Origin: Paenibacillus riograndensis SBR5
Lineage (GTDB): Bacteria > Bacillota > Bacilli > Paenibacillales > Paenibacillaceae
DNA: 64,000 nucleotides
Direction: 5' to 3'
Assembly (NCBI RefSeq): GCF_000981585.1
Contig: NZ_LN831776.1
Location: forward strand, 1,627,001-1,691,000
The notes below the pieces were generated by a model, which saw nothing but the letters and a program-made list of their open reading frames with translations, was not told where the DNA came from and did not search any database. Position 1 is the stretch's first letter, and each line of letters begins with the position of its first letter. The translations under genes and the position numbers were made by a program. Below are positions 1 through 7,807 of the stretch, in pieces.

Positions 1-339
1 GGCGTATACACGCATCCAGTAACAGCCCTCACCGCTGACCCGGTGCAGCTCGGCCACACTTCCATGCTCCAGGGCAAATTTTTGAAAAAGCGGATGCGCT
101 TTGTTGGAGCTGAGGAACACGGTAATCAAAGCGTGAATGTTCTGCCCGAGCTTTTGCGGATTCCAGCGTACCGTATAGCCCTCGATAATCTCCAGCTCCC
201 GCATTCTGCGGATTCGCGCGCCTACAGCCTGCCCTGTCATGTGTATTTTCTCCCCAATTTCCTTATGGCTCAACCGGGAATCTTCTATTATATAGTGTAG
301 GATTCTGTAGTCTATATCATCTATTGCGTAGTTTTCCAT
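1..339 (-). CDS. Lrp/AsnC family transcriptional regulator (3' end cut by window edge)
   Basis: Reading leftward from an ATG at 337-339, 113 codons stay open to the window edge, so the C-terminus is missing. The first ~60 residues form the winged helix-turn-helix of the feast/famine family (IDDIDYRILHYI start, then SHKEIGEKIHMTGQAVGAR and RRMRELEIIEGY). The following residues begin the RAM/AsnC ligand-binding domain. Proteins of this family bind amino acids or related small molecules and act as local or global regulators. A weak AAAGGAT ribosome binding site lies about 10 nt upstream. The gene is divergent from the MBL hydrolase that follows, so it could regulate that gene; this is inference. 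The family call is firm, the target is unknown. Confidence 0.85.
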   Translation of the reverse strand, partial: MENYAIDDIDYRILHYIIEDSRLSHKEIGEKIHMTGQAVGARIRRMRELEIIEGYTVRWNPQKLGQNIHALITVFLSSNKAHPLFQKFALEHGSVAELHRVSGEGCYWMRVYA

Positions 340-470
340 TTTATCGCGAAATCCTTTCCGGGTGAAAGCAAAAATGATGAATCTCTTTCGCCGCACAATG
401 TATTTTGAACGAAGCAGCTCTTATACTTAGATTGTAGCAGAAGACAGGATAGATGAAAGAGGTGTTTATA

Positions 471-1223
471 TTGAAAATTCAGCTCATCCGCAACGCGGCC
501 CTATGGCTGGAATACGGCGGTATAACTTTTCTGGTAGATCCCATGCTCAGCGAACAAGAGGCGAATCCGCCCATTCCGAATTCTCCCAATGCACGAAGAA
601 ATCCGCTGGTGCCCTTGCCGGGGCCTGTTCAGCAATGGCTCGCACCTGACGCTGTACTCGTTACGCATTTGCATCAGGATCATTGGGATGAAGCGGCAGT
701 GTCTCTTTTGCCCCATGAACTTCCCGTGTTATGCCAGGACGGAGACGAAGGGACTTTATCGGCACAGGGCTTTGGGCATGTATCTGTGGTTGAGGACCAT
801 GCGGCGAAGAACTTCCGGGGGGTGACTTTGAAGCGGACCGGCGGCCGGCATGGCACAGGAGAAATCGGGGAGCTTATGGGCAAGGTGTCAGGTTTTGTGT
901 TCCGAGCCGAAGGCGAGCCGGTCTTGTATGTGGCCGGTGACACGATTTGGTGCGATGAAGTGAAAGTAGCCCTGGATGAACACAAGCCGGAGGTCATCAT
1001 CGTTAATGCCGGGGGAGCACAATTCCTGACCGGAGGCCATATTACCATGAATGAGCAGGACATTATAGAGCTGTGCCGCTATGCGCCGGAAGCATCAGTG
1101 ATTGCTGTGCACATGGAAGCCATCAACCATTGCCTGGTTACCCGTGAACAGCTTGCCGCCCGGCTGGAGCAGGAGGGATTGCTGGGGCGTGTCAAGATTC
1201 CGGCGGACGGGGAATGGTGTTGA
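471..1223 (+). CDS. MBL-fold metal-dependent hydrolase (UlaG-like)
   Basis: The product is about 250 residues with the metallo-beta-lactamase signature THLHQDHWD (HxHxDH) near residue 70, later metal-ligand stretches around GGRHGTGEIG and YVAGDTIW, and a terminal HMEAINH that would supply the last histidine. This fits the UlaG/RNase Z-like branch of MBL hydrolases; the substrate cannot be told from sequence. The start chosen is TTG 471, because AAAGAGGTG at 456-464 sits 6 nt before it. An in-frame ATG at 453 has only a weak site. It is transcribed away from the Lrp-type regulator, and tRNA-Asn follows about 105 nt after the stop. The fold is well supported, the function is not. Confidence 0.82.
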   Translation: MKIQLIRNAALWLEYGGITFLVDPMLSEQEANPPIPNSPNARRNPLVPLPGPVQQWLAPDAVLVTHLHQDHWDEAAVSLLPHELPVLCQDGDEGTLSAQGFGHVSVVEDHAAKNFRGVTLKRTGGRHGTGEIGELMGKVSGFVFRAEGEPVLYVAGDTIWCDEVKVALDEHKPEVIIVNAGGAQFLTGGHITMNEQDIIELCRYAPEASVIAVHMEAINHCLVTREQLAARLEQEGLLGRVKIPADGEWC

Positions 1224-1327
1224 ACAGGGCATTGGCCAGGGGAGACTGAAAACGATCTCAAAAATATTGAGTTATGCTTGACTAGACCACAAAATCATGA
1301 TAAATTATTTCTTGTTCATGTTAATGT

Positions 1328-1403
1328 TCCCTGATAGCTCAGTTGGTAGAGCACTCGACTGTTAATCGAGTTGTCACAGGTTCGAGTCCTGTTCGGGGAG
1401 CCA
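1328..1403 (+). tRNA. tRNA-Asn(GTT)
   Basis: A cloverleaf is visible with acceptor TCCCTGA pairing to TCGGGGA (one G-U), anticodon GTT at 1361-1363, T-arm ACAGG/CCTGT around TTCGAGT, discriminator G and encoded CCA at 1401-1403. Confidence 0.95.
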
Positions 1404-1410
1404 TTTTCTT

Positions 1411-1499
1411 GGAGAGATACCCAAGTGGCTATAAGGGGACCCTCTGCTAAGGGGTTAGACTGCGTAAGCGGTGCGAGGGTTCGAATCCCTCTCTCTCCG
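1411..1499 (+). tRNA. tRNA-Ser(GCT)
   Basis: Acceptor GGAGAGA pairs with TCTCTCC. The anticodon is GCT at 1446-1448, a long variable arm (GCGTAAGCGGTGC region) marks it as class II, and the discriminator is G at 1499. CCA is not encoded. It follows tRNA-Asn by 7 nt and is probably cotranscribed with it. Confidence 0.93.
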
Positions 1500-1520
1500 T
1501 TGTGAAGTACTTCCCTGTTA

Positions 1521-1583
1521 GGGATGAGAACCCTGGGTGGTTCGTTGGAGCATAAGCCTCGTTAGGATTGCATCGCAATCTCG
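1521..1583 (+). repeat. Post-tRNA repeat element, copy A
   Basis: This 63-bp stretch starting GGGATGAGAA and ending GCAATCTCG, found 22 nt downstream of tRNA-Ser, recurs downstream of tRNA-Glu at 7658-7719. Shared blocks are GGGATGA, GGTTCGTTG.AGCATA, CGTTAGGA and CGCAATCTCG. No reading frame is conserved. Both copies begin shortly after a tRNA 3' end. Confidence 0.6.
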
Positions 1584-1603
1584 CATAAATGATTTCATAC
1601 AAA

Positions 1604-1632
1604 AAGAGCTTCCGGCGGAGGTTCTTTTTTTT
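1604..1632 (+). terminator. Intrinsic terminator after tRNA-Asn/tRNA-Ser
   Basis: AAGAGCTTCC (1604-1613) pairs with GGAGGTTCTT (1617-1626) through a 3-nt loop with two G-U pairs and runs into eight T. It ends the tRNA transcript. Confidence 0.8.
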
Positions 1633-1839
1633 GTTGTCCGGGAAACTGAACTATACGTAAAATGTGGATTACTTGAACGCTTCAGATGATAAACTGTAGG
1701 CGGTGCGGAGGCGAATTAGACCATTCTGCTAAGTGAAGCGGACTGAGATGGCGATATTTTGCGAAAAAGGTTAGAGAGGAAATCAGGCGTGGGGAGTTGC
1801 AGGATGATAATGGTGACAAGAAGAAGTTGAGCATGCGCT

Positions 1840-2075
1840 AGTTGGAAAAAGTGAACTTATTTCTCTCCAAAATCCAACAATTATTAGGTTTAAGTGGAAA
1901 AAGGAAACTTAATTGAGCAATATTACTCTGTCAGAGGCGGAATGAGCTAAATTAGTTAACCTTTTTCCACTTAACAGCGGAGCAGAGGGTGCCATGAGCC
2001 AATTAGTTAACCTTTTTCCACCTAACAGCGGGGCAGAGGGGGCACAAGCAATTTAGTGATCCTTTTTCCACCTGG
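1840..2075 (+). repeat. Intergenic CCTTTTTCCAC repeat cluster
   Basis: The core CTTTTTCCAC recurs at 1961, 2012 and 2062, inside units of 50-51 bp that also share AATTAGTTAACC and TAACAGCGGGGCAGAGGG. An inverted copy, TAAGTGGAAAAAGG, lies at 1891-1904. A weaker relative (GTTGGAAAAAG) lies at about 1841. No protein-coding frame explains it. The rest of 1640-2460 shows no gene that can be supported. Confidence 0.65.
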
Positions 2076-2460
2076 AATTCGCAGAATTCATGGAGAGCTT
2101 TCCAGGCACCAGCTGACATCTAAAACGGCGCATCGTCCAGTGAAGGTTGCCGCAGCCCGTTTGTTCTGCTTTCTAAGCTAAAAAGCTCCTCTCCGCCCTC
2201 CGCAAGTTTCCCTATAATCGAACAAAAAAATCTGCTGATGCAACCCATTACCCCTTTAATAAATTGAAGGATTGATGCTGTAAAGAGACAAATGTTATAT
2301 TATTTGCGGAAAAATAAAGTATTGTATTAGAAAAGGAAACAAATTCAAAAAAATGACGTGCTTCAAAAACCTCCGTTTTTCTCCGTTTCTCTCGGTTATT
2401 ATTCATTCTCGCTGAATTACCTCACTTGCAAATTACCGTCAAGGTCATATAACCTTACAT

Positions 2461-2475
2461 AAAATTCTGAAATTT
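2461..2475 (+). promoter_or_regulatory. CodY-box-like palindrome upstream of liv operon
   Basis: AAAATTCTGAAATTT matches the CodY consensus AATTTTCWGAAAATT at 12 of 15 positions and is itself close to a perfect dyad. It lies about 200 bp before livH. CodY represses branched-chain amino-acid genes in many Firmicutes, so the location fits; binding is inference. Confidence 0.45.
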
Positions 2476-2560
2476 GTATTACATTGCATTTTTGTTAGTG
2501 ACTAGGATAGGGCTATGTGTTAATATAGGTGACATCAAAGAGCTGGGAAATGAAAAGCAT

Positions 2561-2628
2561 GTAAAGAATGCGAAGCTGTAACGAATGTGAAGGTGCAAAG
2601 AATGCAAAGGTGCAGAGAATGCAAGGCA
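2561..2628 (+). repeat. Four 17-bp tandem repeats in livH leader
   Basis: Four degenerate units of 17 bp lie at 2561, 2578, 2595 and 2612. Each has the form G(T/C)A.(A/C)GAATG.(G/A)A. They lie just upstream of the Shine-Dalgarno AAAGGGGAT (2632-2640). Confidence 0.65.
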
Positions 2629-2645
2629 GAGAAAGGGGATTTAAA

Positions 2646-2696
2646 ATGACTATGGGGAAAAGAGGATGGCGATGGAGTATTTCATTCAGCAATTAA
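2646..2696 (+). CDS. Possible 16-codon leader ORF overlapping livH start
   Basis: An ATG at 2646 has a better-spaced ribosome binding site (AAAGGGGAT, 5 nt upstream) than the livH start and encodes 16 residues (MTMGKRGWRWSISFSN) before TAA at 2694-2696, inside livH. Translation here could expose the livH start (coupling) or simply compete with it. No sequence homologue is claimed and it may be fortuitous. Confidence 0.3.
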   Translation: MTMGKRGWRWSISFSN

Positions 2697-3577
2697 TTAA
2701 CGGGATTTCCGTAGGCAGTATCTACGCTCTGATCGCCCTTGGTTACACTATGGTTTACGGTATTATCAAGCTGATCAATTTTGCACATGGGGATGTATTT
2801 ATGGTGGGGTCGTTTATTGGACTGTATAGTGCCAAATATCTGACAGATGCAGGTTTTCCTCCGGTTGTCGTTCTGATTCTGTCGCTTGTCATCTCCATGA
2901 CGATCAGTGCGCTGCTGGGCATAACGATTGAACGGTTGGCTTACAAGCCGCTGCGCAAATCCACACGGATTGCTGCACTGATTACAGCCATAGGTGTATC
3001 CTTTCTGCTTGAATATACCGGAGTGCTCATTCTCGGGCCGCAGGCTCAAGGCTTCCCGGACATTATGGACAAGAAACAGTTCACCCTCTTCGGATCATCT
3101 ATCCAAGTGGAATCGAATCAGGTAATGATTCTTCTAACAACGATAATTCTTATGATTATTCTACAGTATATTGTCCGTTTCACCAAAACCGGCAAAGCCA
3201 TGCGTGCGGTATCGTTTGATGTGGAGGCGGCGCGCTTGATGGGGATCAACGTAGATCGCACCATTTCGGCAACCTTTGCTATCGGTTCAGCGCTTGCTGC
3301 CGCAGCCGGGGTGATTTTCGGGATGACCTACAATTCTGTTGATCCTCTAATGGGTGTTATGCCTGGGCTTAAGGCTTTTGTTGCTGCTGTACTTGGTGGC
3401 ATCGGAAGTATTCCGGGTGCGCTTGTAGGCGGGCTGCTGCTGGGGACGGTAGAGACGGAAATTTCCTCGCTCGGGTTTTCCTCCTGGCGTGACGGTGTAG
3501 CTTTTGCTGTATTGATTCTGATCCTTATCTTCAAACCATCCGGGCTGTTTGGCAAAAATGTCCGGGAGAAAGTGTAG
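2672..3577 (+). CDS. livH: Branched-chain amino-acid ABC transporter permease LivH
   Basis: About 301 residues of an all-membrane permease of the LivH type. The hallmark early segment GSIYALIALGYTMVYG.IKLINFAHGD is present in pieces at residues ~15-45, followed by about eight hydrophobic helices and a C-terminal FKPSGLFGK. It forms the inner-membrane channel with LivM and is powered by LivG and LivF. The start chosen is ATG 2672 because AGAGG at 2661-2665 lies 6 nt before it. An ATG two codons upstream (2666) has no room for a ribosome binding site. First gene of a five-gene operon; livM follows after 12 nt. Confidence 0.93.
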   Translation: MEYFIQQLINGISVGSIYALIALGYTMVYGIIKLINFAHGDVFMVGSFIGLYSAKYLTDAGFPPVVVLILSLVISMTISALLGITIERLAYKPLRKSTRIAALITAIGVSFLLEYTGVLILGPQAQGFPDIMDKKQFTLFGSSIQVESNQVMILLTTIILMIILQYIVRFTKTGKAMRAVSFDVEAARLMGINVDRTISATFAIGSALAAAAGVIFGMTYNSVDPLMGVMPGLKAFVAAVLGGIGSIPGALVGGLLLGTVETEISSLGFSSWRDGVAFAVLILILIFKPSGLFGKNVREKV

Positions 3578-3589
3578 GAGGGGATTGGC

Positions 3590-4558
3590 GTGAAGAAGCT
3601 GAATACAAATTTCTGGGTAGGCATTATTGTTGCCCTGGCCTTTTACGGAATCGTTCAAGTTCTTTTAACAACGGGAATCTTTAGTGATGTAACGAGATCT
3701 ATGCTGCTGCTGATTGGTGTGAACATCATGCTGGCGGTATCGCTTAATCTGATTACCGGGATTACCGGACAGTTTTCCATCGGTCATGCAGGCTTTATGT
3801 CGGTAGGAGCGTATACCTCGGCTATCCTGACGCTGGATTATAACGTTCCCTTCATTCCGGCCATCCTTGCCGGAGGTGTGCTGGCGGCTGTGTTTGGCGT
3901 ATTGATCGGCATGCCGACACTCCGCCTGAACGGTGACTATCTGGCTATTGCTACCCTTGGCTTCGGTGAAATTATCCGCATCATCATGCTCAACACGGAA
4001 TATGTCGGCGGAGCTTCAGGACTGAGCGGGATTCCGGCCAAAACCACATGGACCATGCTGTTCCTGTTCACCCTGATTACAGTGGTAGTGATCAACAACT
4101 TCATCGGATCTACACACGGCCGCGCTTGTATCGCCATCCGTGAGAATGAGATTGCCGCAGAGGCAATGGGGATCAACACCACCCGTTACAAAATCATCGC
4201 TTTTACCATCGGTGCCTTGTTTGCCGGTATGGCCGGCGGGTTGTCAGCCCATACGTTCTATGTTATTACTCCGGGCAGCTTCAACTTCCTGAAGTCGTTC
4301 GAAATCATCGTAATGGTTGTACTCGGTGGACTTGGCAGCACAGCCGGTTCCATCGTCGGAGCGGTTTTCGTTACTCTGCTCTATACTTACTTACGCGAAT
4401 TTCCGGAATGGCGGATGATTATCTATTCAATCGTTCTGATCCTGATGATGATCTTCCGTCCAAGCGGCCTGCTTGGCAAAACCAAATTTTCTCTGGGCAA
4501 GCTCGGCAAAAAGGAGGCCAAGGCAAATGACGCAATCAGCGAAAGCAGTGCTTCTTGA
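3590..4558 (+). CDS. livM: Branched-chain amino-acid ABC transporter permease LivM
   Basis: 322 residues, with GTG start 3590 preceded by AGGAGGGGAT. The LivM signature is present: SLNLITGITGQFSIGHAGF near residue 55, the EAA-like cytoplasmic loop ENEIAAEAMGIN near 185, and ending FRPSGLLGK before a hydrophilic tail. It is the second membrane subunit of the LIV-type importer. Its last 32 nt overlap the start of livG, whose ribosome binding site lies inside livM, so the two are translationally coupled. The C-terminal ~20 residues (lysine/serine rich) extend past the usual family end. Confidence 0.93.
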   Translation: MKKLNTNFWVGIIVALAFYGIVQVLLTTGIFSDVTRSMLLLIGVNIMLAVSLNLITGITGQFSIGHAGFMSVGAYTSAILTLDYNVPFIPAILAGGVLAAVFGVLIGMPTLRLNGDYLAIATLGFGEIIRIIMLNTEYVGGASGLSGIPAKTTWTMLFLFTLITVVVINNFIGSTHGRACIAIRENEIAAEAMGINTTRYKIIAFTIGALFAGMAGGLSAHTFYVITPGSFNFLKSFEIIVMVVLGGLGSTAGSIVGAVFVTLLYTYLREFPEWRMIIYSIVLILMMIFRPSGLLGKTKFSLGKLGKKEAKANDAISESSAS

Positions 4559-5309
4559 GGTTAAAGAGGCCAGCCGTTCTTTTGGCGGACTTAAAGCCCT
4601 TAGCGAAGTTTCCCTTTATATCGGCAAAGGCGAGCTTATCGGTCTGATCGGACCCAACGGTGCAGGCAAAACAACACTGTTTAACCTGCTGACCGGGGTT
4701 TATCCGCCCTCTACAGGCAGCATCATCCTTAACAATGAATCGATCGGCGGCATGAAGCCCTACAAGATTAACCATAAAGGGGCGGCGCGCACTTTTCAGA
4801 ACATCCGGCTGTTTACATCCATGACCGTGCTGGAAAATGTGAAAATCGCCTTCCACCAGCATGCCAGGCATTCCCTGTTCACCTCGATGCTCCGGCTGCC
4901 GAAGCATTTCAAGGGAGAGGATGAAATCACGCAGAAGGCTATGGATATTCTGAAAATATTTAATCTCGCCGGTCAATGCGGTGAGGTTGCCAGCAATCTC
5001 AGCTACGGGAACCAGCGGCGTCTTGAAATTGCGCGGGCTCTGGCCGCAGGGCCGAAGCTGCTGCTCCTGGATGAACCGGCAGCGGGTATGAACCCGAATG
5101 AAACCCGTGATCTGATGAATCTGATTGCCTGGATCCGCAAGGAATTCGATCTTACGATTCTCCTGATTGAACACGATATGTCTCTTGTTATGGGTGTGTG
5201 CGACCGGATCTATGTGCTGGACCGCGGCATGCTGATTGCGAATGGCACACCCTCGGAGATCCGGAGCAATCCGAAGGTCATCGAAGCGTATTTGGGACAG
5301 GAGGCGTAA
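4527..5309 (+). CDS. livG: Branched-chain amino-acid ABC transporter ATPase LivG
   Basis: 260 residues counted from ATG 4527, which has AAGGAGG 10 nt upstream. A longer in-frame extension into livM has no ribosome binding site. Walker A GPNGAGKTTLFN is near residue 45, the signature LSYGNQRRLEIARAL is present, and Walker B LLLLDEPAAGMNP is followed by the switch histidine in LLIEHDMSLV. Its long insert between Walker A and the signature is typical of LivG. It hydrolyses ATP at the membrane together with LivF. livF begins 5 nt after its stop. Confidence 0.94.
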   Translation: MTQSAKAVLLEVKEASRSFGGLKALSEVSLYIGKGELIGLIGPNGAGKTTLFNLLTGVYPPSTGSIILNNESIGGMKPYKINHKGAARTFQNIRLFTSMTVLENVKIAFHQHARHSLFTSMLRLPKHFKGEDEITQKAMDILKIFNLAGQCGEVASNLSYGNQRRLEIARALAAGPKLLLLDEPAAGMNPNETRDLMNLIAWIRKEFDLTILLIEHDMSLVMGVCDRIYVLDRGMLIANGTPSEIRSNPKVIEAYLGQEA

Positions 5310-5314
5310 GGGGG

Positions 5315-6016
5315 ATGCTCAAAGTACAAGGAATCAACGTTTATTATGGAGCGATCCACGCTCTGAAAGACCTTAGCATTGAAGTGAAGCAAGGGGAGAT
5401 TGTGACCTTAATCGGTGCCAACGGCGCCGGCAAGTCGACACTGCTCAAAACACTATCCGGCCTGCTGAAGCCAAAGACAGGCAGCATTGAGTTTCTCGAT
5501 AAATCCATTACGAACCAGAGTGTCCAGTCGATTGTGAAGCAGGGATTGATTCATTGCCCGGAAGGGCGGCGCGTATTTGCCAATATGTCGGTAGAAGAAA
5601 ATCTTGAGCTTGGCGCTTATTTGCAGAATCCGTCCAGTCTGGCGGCTGATTTTGAGAGGGTCTACAAGACTTTCCCGAGACTTCTGGAACGCAAGAAACA
5701 GCAGGCCGGAACGCTGTCCGGCGGCGAGCAACAAATGCTTGCTATGGGCCGTGCGCTTATGGGGCACCCCAAGCTGCTGCTGCTGGATGAACCGTCCATG
5801 GGGCTTGCTCCGCTTCTCGTGCAGGATATTTTTAAAATCGTCAAAGAAGTGAACGCTGCCGGCACAACCGTGCTGCTAGTAGAGCAGAATGCGCATCAGG
5901 CCCTCAAAATCGCCCACCGCGCTTATGTGCTGGAAACCGGCAGAGTCGTGCTGGAAGGCGACGCCAAGGAACTGGCGGATTCCGAAGAGATTAAAATGGC
6001 TTACCTCGGGCACTAG
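5315..6016 (+). CDS. livF: Branched-chain amino-acid ABC transporter ATPase LivF
   Basis: 233 residues from ATG 5315, directly after TAAGGGGG. Walker A GANGAGKSTLLKTL is near residue 37, the signature LSGGEQQMLAMGRAL and Walker B LLLLDEPSMGLAP are followed by VLLVEQNAHQAL. The short length and the HCPEGRRVF stretch identify it as LivF rather than LivG. It is the second nucleotide-binding subunit of the importer. The binding-protein gene follows after 77 nt with its own ribosome binding site. Confidence 0.94.
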   Translation: MLKVQGINVYYGAIHALKDLSIEVKQGEIVTLIGANGAGKSTLLKTLSGLLKPKTGSIEFLDKSITNQSVQSIVKQGLIHCPEGRRVFANMSVEENLELGAYLQNPSSLAADFERVYKTFPRLLERKKQQAGTLSGGEQQMLAMGRALMGHPKLLLLDEPSMGLAPLLVQDIFKIVKEVNAAGTTVLLVEQNAHQALKIAHRAYVLETGRVVLEGDAKELADSEEIKMAYLGH

Positions 6017-6093
6017 GTCCGGGCTGACCTGACATGCGGCATCATGGAAACAACATATAAAAAATTCAATTATTCGGGAGGCTGAGAGAAACA

Positions 6094-7293
6094 ATGAAGA
6101 AAATTGGGGCCATTATTTTGTCGGCAGTACTGACAGCAGTATTAGCTTCGGGCTGCGGCAACAACAACACAGAGAACAGCGGCAACTCTGCAAGCGGCGG
6201 GAACACTACCGGGGACACAATCAAAATCGGTGCTGACCTTGAGCTCACAGGCGGCCAGGCTTCTTTCGGCGACTCCGCATCAAAGGGCGCGAAGCTGGCT
6301 GTCCAGCAGATTAACGACGCAGGCGGTATTCTTGGCAAGAAGCTCGAACTGGTTGTAGCCGATAATGCCTCGAAATCTGAGGAAGCTACACAGGTAGCGC
6401 AAAAATTGATCACAACGGATAAGGTCGTTACCATTATTGGCGCTTCCACATCAACCAACACCCTGGGCATCGTTCCAGTAGCAACCGAAAAAGAAATCCC
6501 GCTCGTCTCAGTAGGTGCCACCAACCCTAAGGTTACTGTTGACGAACGCACGAGCAAAGTGAACGACTGGGTATTCCGCGCTGCCTTCATTGATCCATTC
6601 CAGGGCCAGGTCATGGCTAACTTTGCCGTTGATTCCCTGAAAGCCAAAACGGCGGTCATCTACACAGATACGTCGAGTGACTATTCGAAGGGATTGCAGA
6701 AGTTTTTCGAAGAAACTTTCAAATCCAAAGGCGGAGAAGTGCTGAGCCAAGAGTCCTACCAGCAGAAGGATTCCGACTTCAAAGCCGTACTGACCCGTAT
6801 CAAAGCCGCCAACCCGGATGTGATTTACCTCCCAGGCTACTATGAAGAAGTAGGTAAAATCCTGAAACAGGCACGTGAAATGGGCATCACTGCCCCCTTC
6901 CTGGGCGGAGACGGCTGGGATTCGCCGCAGCTGGCTGAAATCGCCGGTGCAGATGCCCTGAACGACACGTACATGTCCAATCACTACTCGCCCGAAGATA
7001 CAGCTACTGAAGTTACCAGCTTCGTAGATGCCTACAAAGCAGCTAACGGCGGGGCAGTACCTGACGGTATGGCCGCACTGGGTTATGATGCACTCAAGCT
7101 GGTTGCCGATGCAATCACTCGTGCCGGAGCCGCAGACCCTGCTAAGATCAAAGACGCTTTGGCAGCAACCAAAGACCTGCAGCTGGCTACCGGTAAAATT
7201 ACGCTGAACGAGACACATGACCCGGTAAAAGCGGCTGTTGTGCTGAAGTTCGTTGACGGCAAGCAGACGTTCGAAACGAAGGTTAATCCTTAA
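6094..7293 (+). CDS. livJ: Branched-chain amino-acid ABC transporter substrate-binding lipoprotein
   Basis: 399 residues. The N-terminus is a lipoprotein signal (MKKIGAIILSAVLTAVLASGCG), with the lipobox cysteine near residue 21 and an Asn/Ser/Gly-rich linker behind it. The body is a periplasmic-binding-protein type I fold of the Peripla_BP_6 family: DTIKIGADLELTGGQASFG, then AVQQINDAGGILGKK, and the hinge region IIGASTSTNTLGIVPVA. It delivers leucine, isoleucine, valine or a related amino acid to LivHM; the exact ligand is inferred from the operon. Last gene of the liv operon, followed 36 nt later by a strong terminator. Confidence 0.92.
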   Translation: MKKIGAIILSAVLTAVLASGCGNNNTENSGNSASGGNTTGDTIKIGADLELTGGQASFGDSASKGAKLAVQQINDAGGILGKKLELVVADNASKSEEATQVAQKLITTDKVVTIIGASTSTNTLGIVPVATEKEIPLVSVGATNPKVTVDERTSKVNDWVFRAAFIDPFQGQVMANFAVDSLKAKTAVIYTDTSSDYSKGLQKFFEETFKSKGGEVLSQESYQQKDSDFKAVLTRIKAANPDVIYLPGYYEEVGKILKQAREMGITAPFLGGDGWDSPQLAEIAGADALNDTYMSNHYSPEDTATEVTSFVDAYKAANGGAVPDGMAALGYDALKLVADAITRAGAADPAKIKDALAATKDLQLATGKITLNETHDPVKAAVVLKFVDGKQTFETKVNP

Positions 7294-7329
7294 GCTGACT
7301 TTGCGTGAGATTAAATAAATTTAACTGCT

Positions 7330-7367
7330 GAAAAGAAAGGCTCATTAAAGGGTCTTTCTTTTCGCAT
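7330..7367 (+). terminator. Intrinsic terminator of liv operon
   Basis: GAAAAGAAAG (7330-7339) pairs perfectly with CTTTCTTTTC (7354-7363) across a 14-nt loop. The stem is A/T rich and the downstream T tract is short and part of the stem. Confidence 0.7.
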
Positions 7368-7500
7368 TCTAATACACTGCAGGCTTATACCCTCATCACA
7401 TCAAGGAGGCGATGAAATGCCAGGCAGAGTGGACCGGAAATGACAGGGGACTGTATTTGCAAACGGATGCAGCTCCCTGCAATTTTATTAAAAAAACTTC

Positions 7501-7529
7501 TTGTCAAAAATCATTGTGTTTGATATACT
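7501..7529 (+). promoter_or_regulatory. Promoter for tRNA-Glu/tRNA-Leu
   Basis: TTGTCA (7501-7506), a 17-nt spacer and TATACT (7524-7529) form a near-consensus housekeeping promoter 37 bp before tRNA-Glu. Between it and the liv terminator (7368-7500) there is only an unexplained stretch with an AAGGAGG followed by an 8-codon frame at 7417, which I do not call a gene. Confidence 0.75.
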
Positions 7530-7566
7530 CATTTTTGTTGTGACAAACACGTAAGTTATCAATCAT

Positions 7567-7641
7567 GGCTCGTTGGTCAAGGGGTTAAGACACCTCCCTT
7601 TCACGGAGGTAACATGGGTTCGAATCCCATACGAGTCACCA
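7567..7641 (+). tRNA. tRNA-Glu(TTC)
   Basis: Acceptor GGCTCGT pairs with ACGAGTC. The anticodon is TTC in the CCTTTCACG loop, the T-arm is ATGGG/CCCAT, the discriminator is A and CCA is encoded at 7639-7641. Confidence 0.94.
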
Positions 7642-7801
7642 TTTCTTCTGCGAGTTCGGGATGAAAATCCATAGGGTTCGTTGAAGCATAGGCTGCGTTA
7701 GGAATACTTCGCAATCTCGTAACGGAGTGGAGAGTATCCCATACGAGTCACCATTTCTTCTGCGAGTTTGGGATGAGAATCCATAGGGTTCGTTGAAGCA
7801 T
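7624..7801 (+). repeat. 112-bp tandem duplication including the tRNA-Glu 3' end
   Basis: The 66 bp at 7624-7689 recur at 7736-7801 with two substitutions, an offset of exactly 112 bp. The repeated part begins inside the tRNA-Glu T-arm (ATCCCATACGAGTCACCA), so the second copy carries an orphan tRNA-Glu 3' tip. Confidence 0.85.
7658..7719 (+). repeat. Post-tRNA repeat element, copy B
   Basis: This is the second member of the element seen after tRNA-Ser at 1521-1583. Shared blocks are GGGATGA, GGTTCGTTG.AGCATA, CGTTAGGA and CGCAATCTCG. Confidence 0.6.
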
Positions 7802-7807
7802 TATTAT

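Noticed and set aside
1500..2660. Search for a gene in the 1.1-kb stretch before livH
   Set aside because: No frame with a start, ribosome binding site and recognisable content; only repeats and control sites were seen.
6066..7218. Minus-strand frames of 197 and 236 codons opposite the liv binding protein
   Set aside because: Same reasoning; the plus-strand lipoprotein is certain.
7412..7543. A 43-codon frame starting ATG 7412 next to AAGGAGG
   Set aside because: The ribosome binding site is 2 nt from this ATG, the frame runs through the tRNA promoter, and composition is not protein-like.
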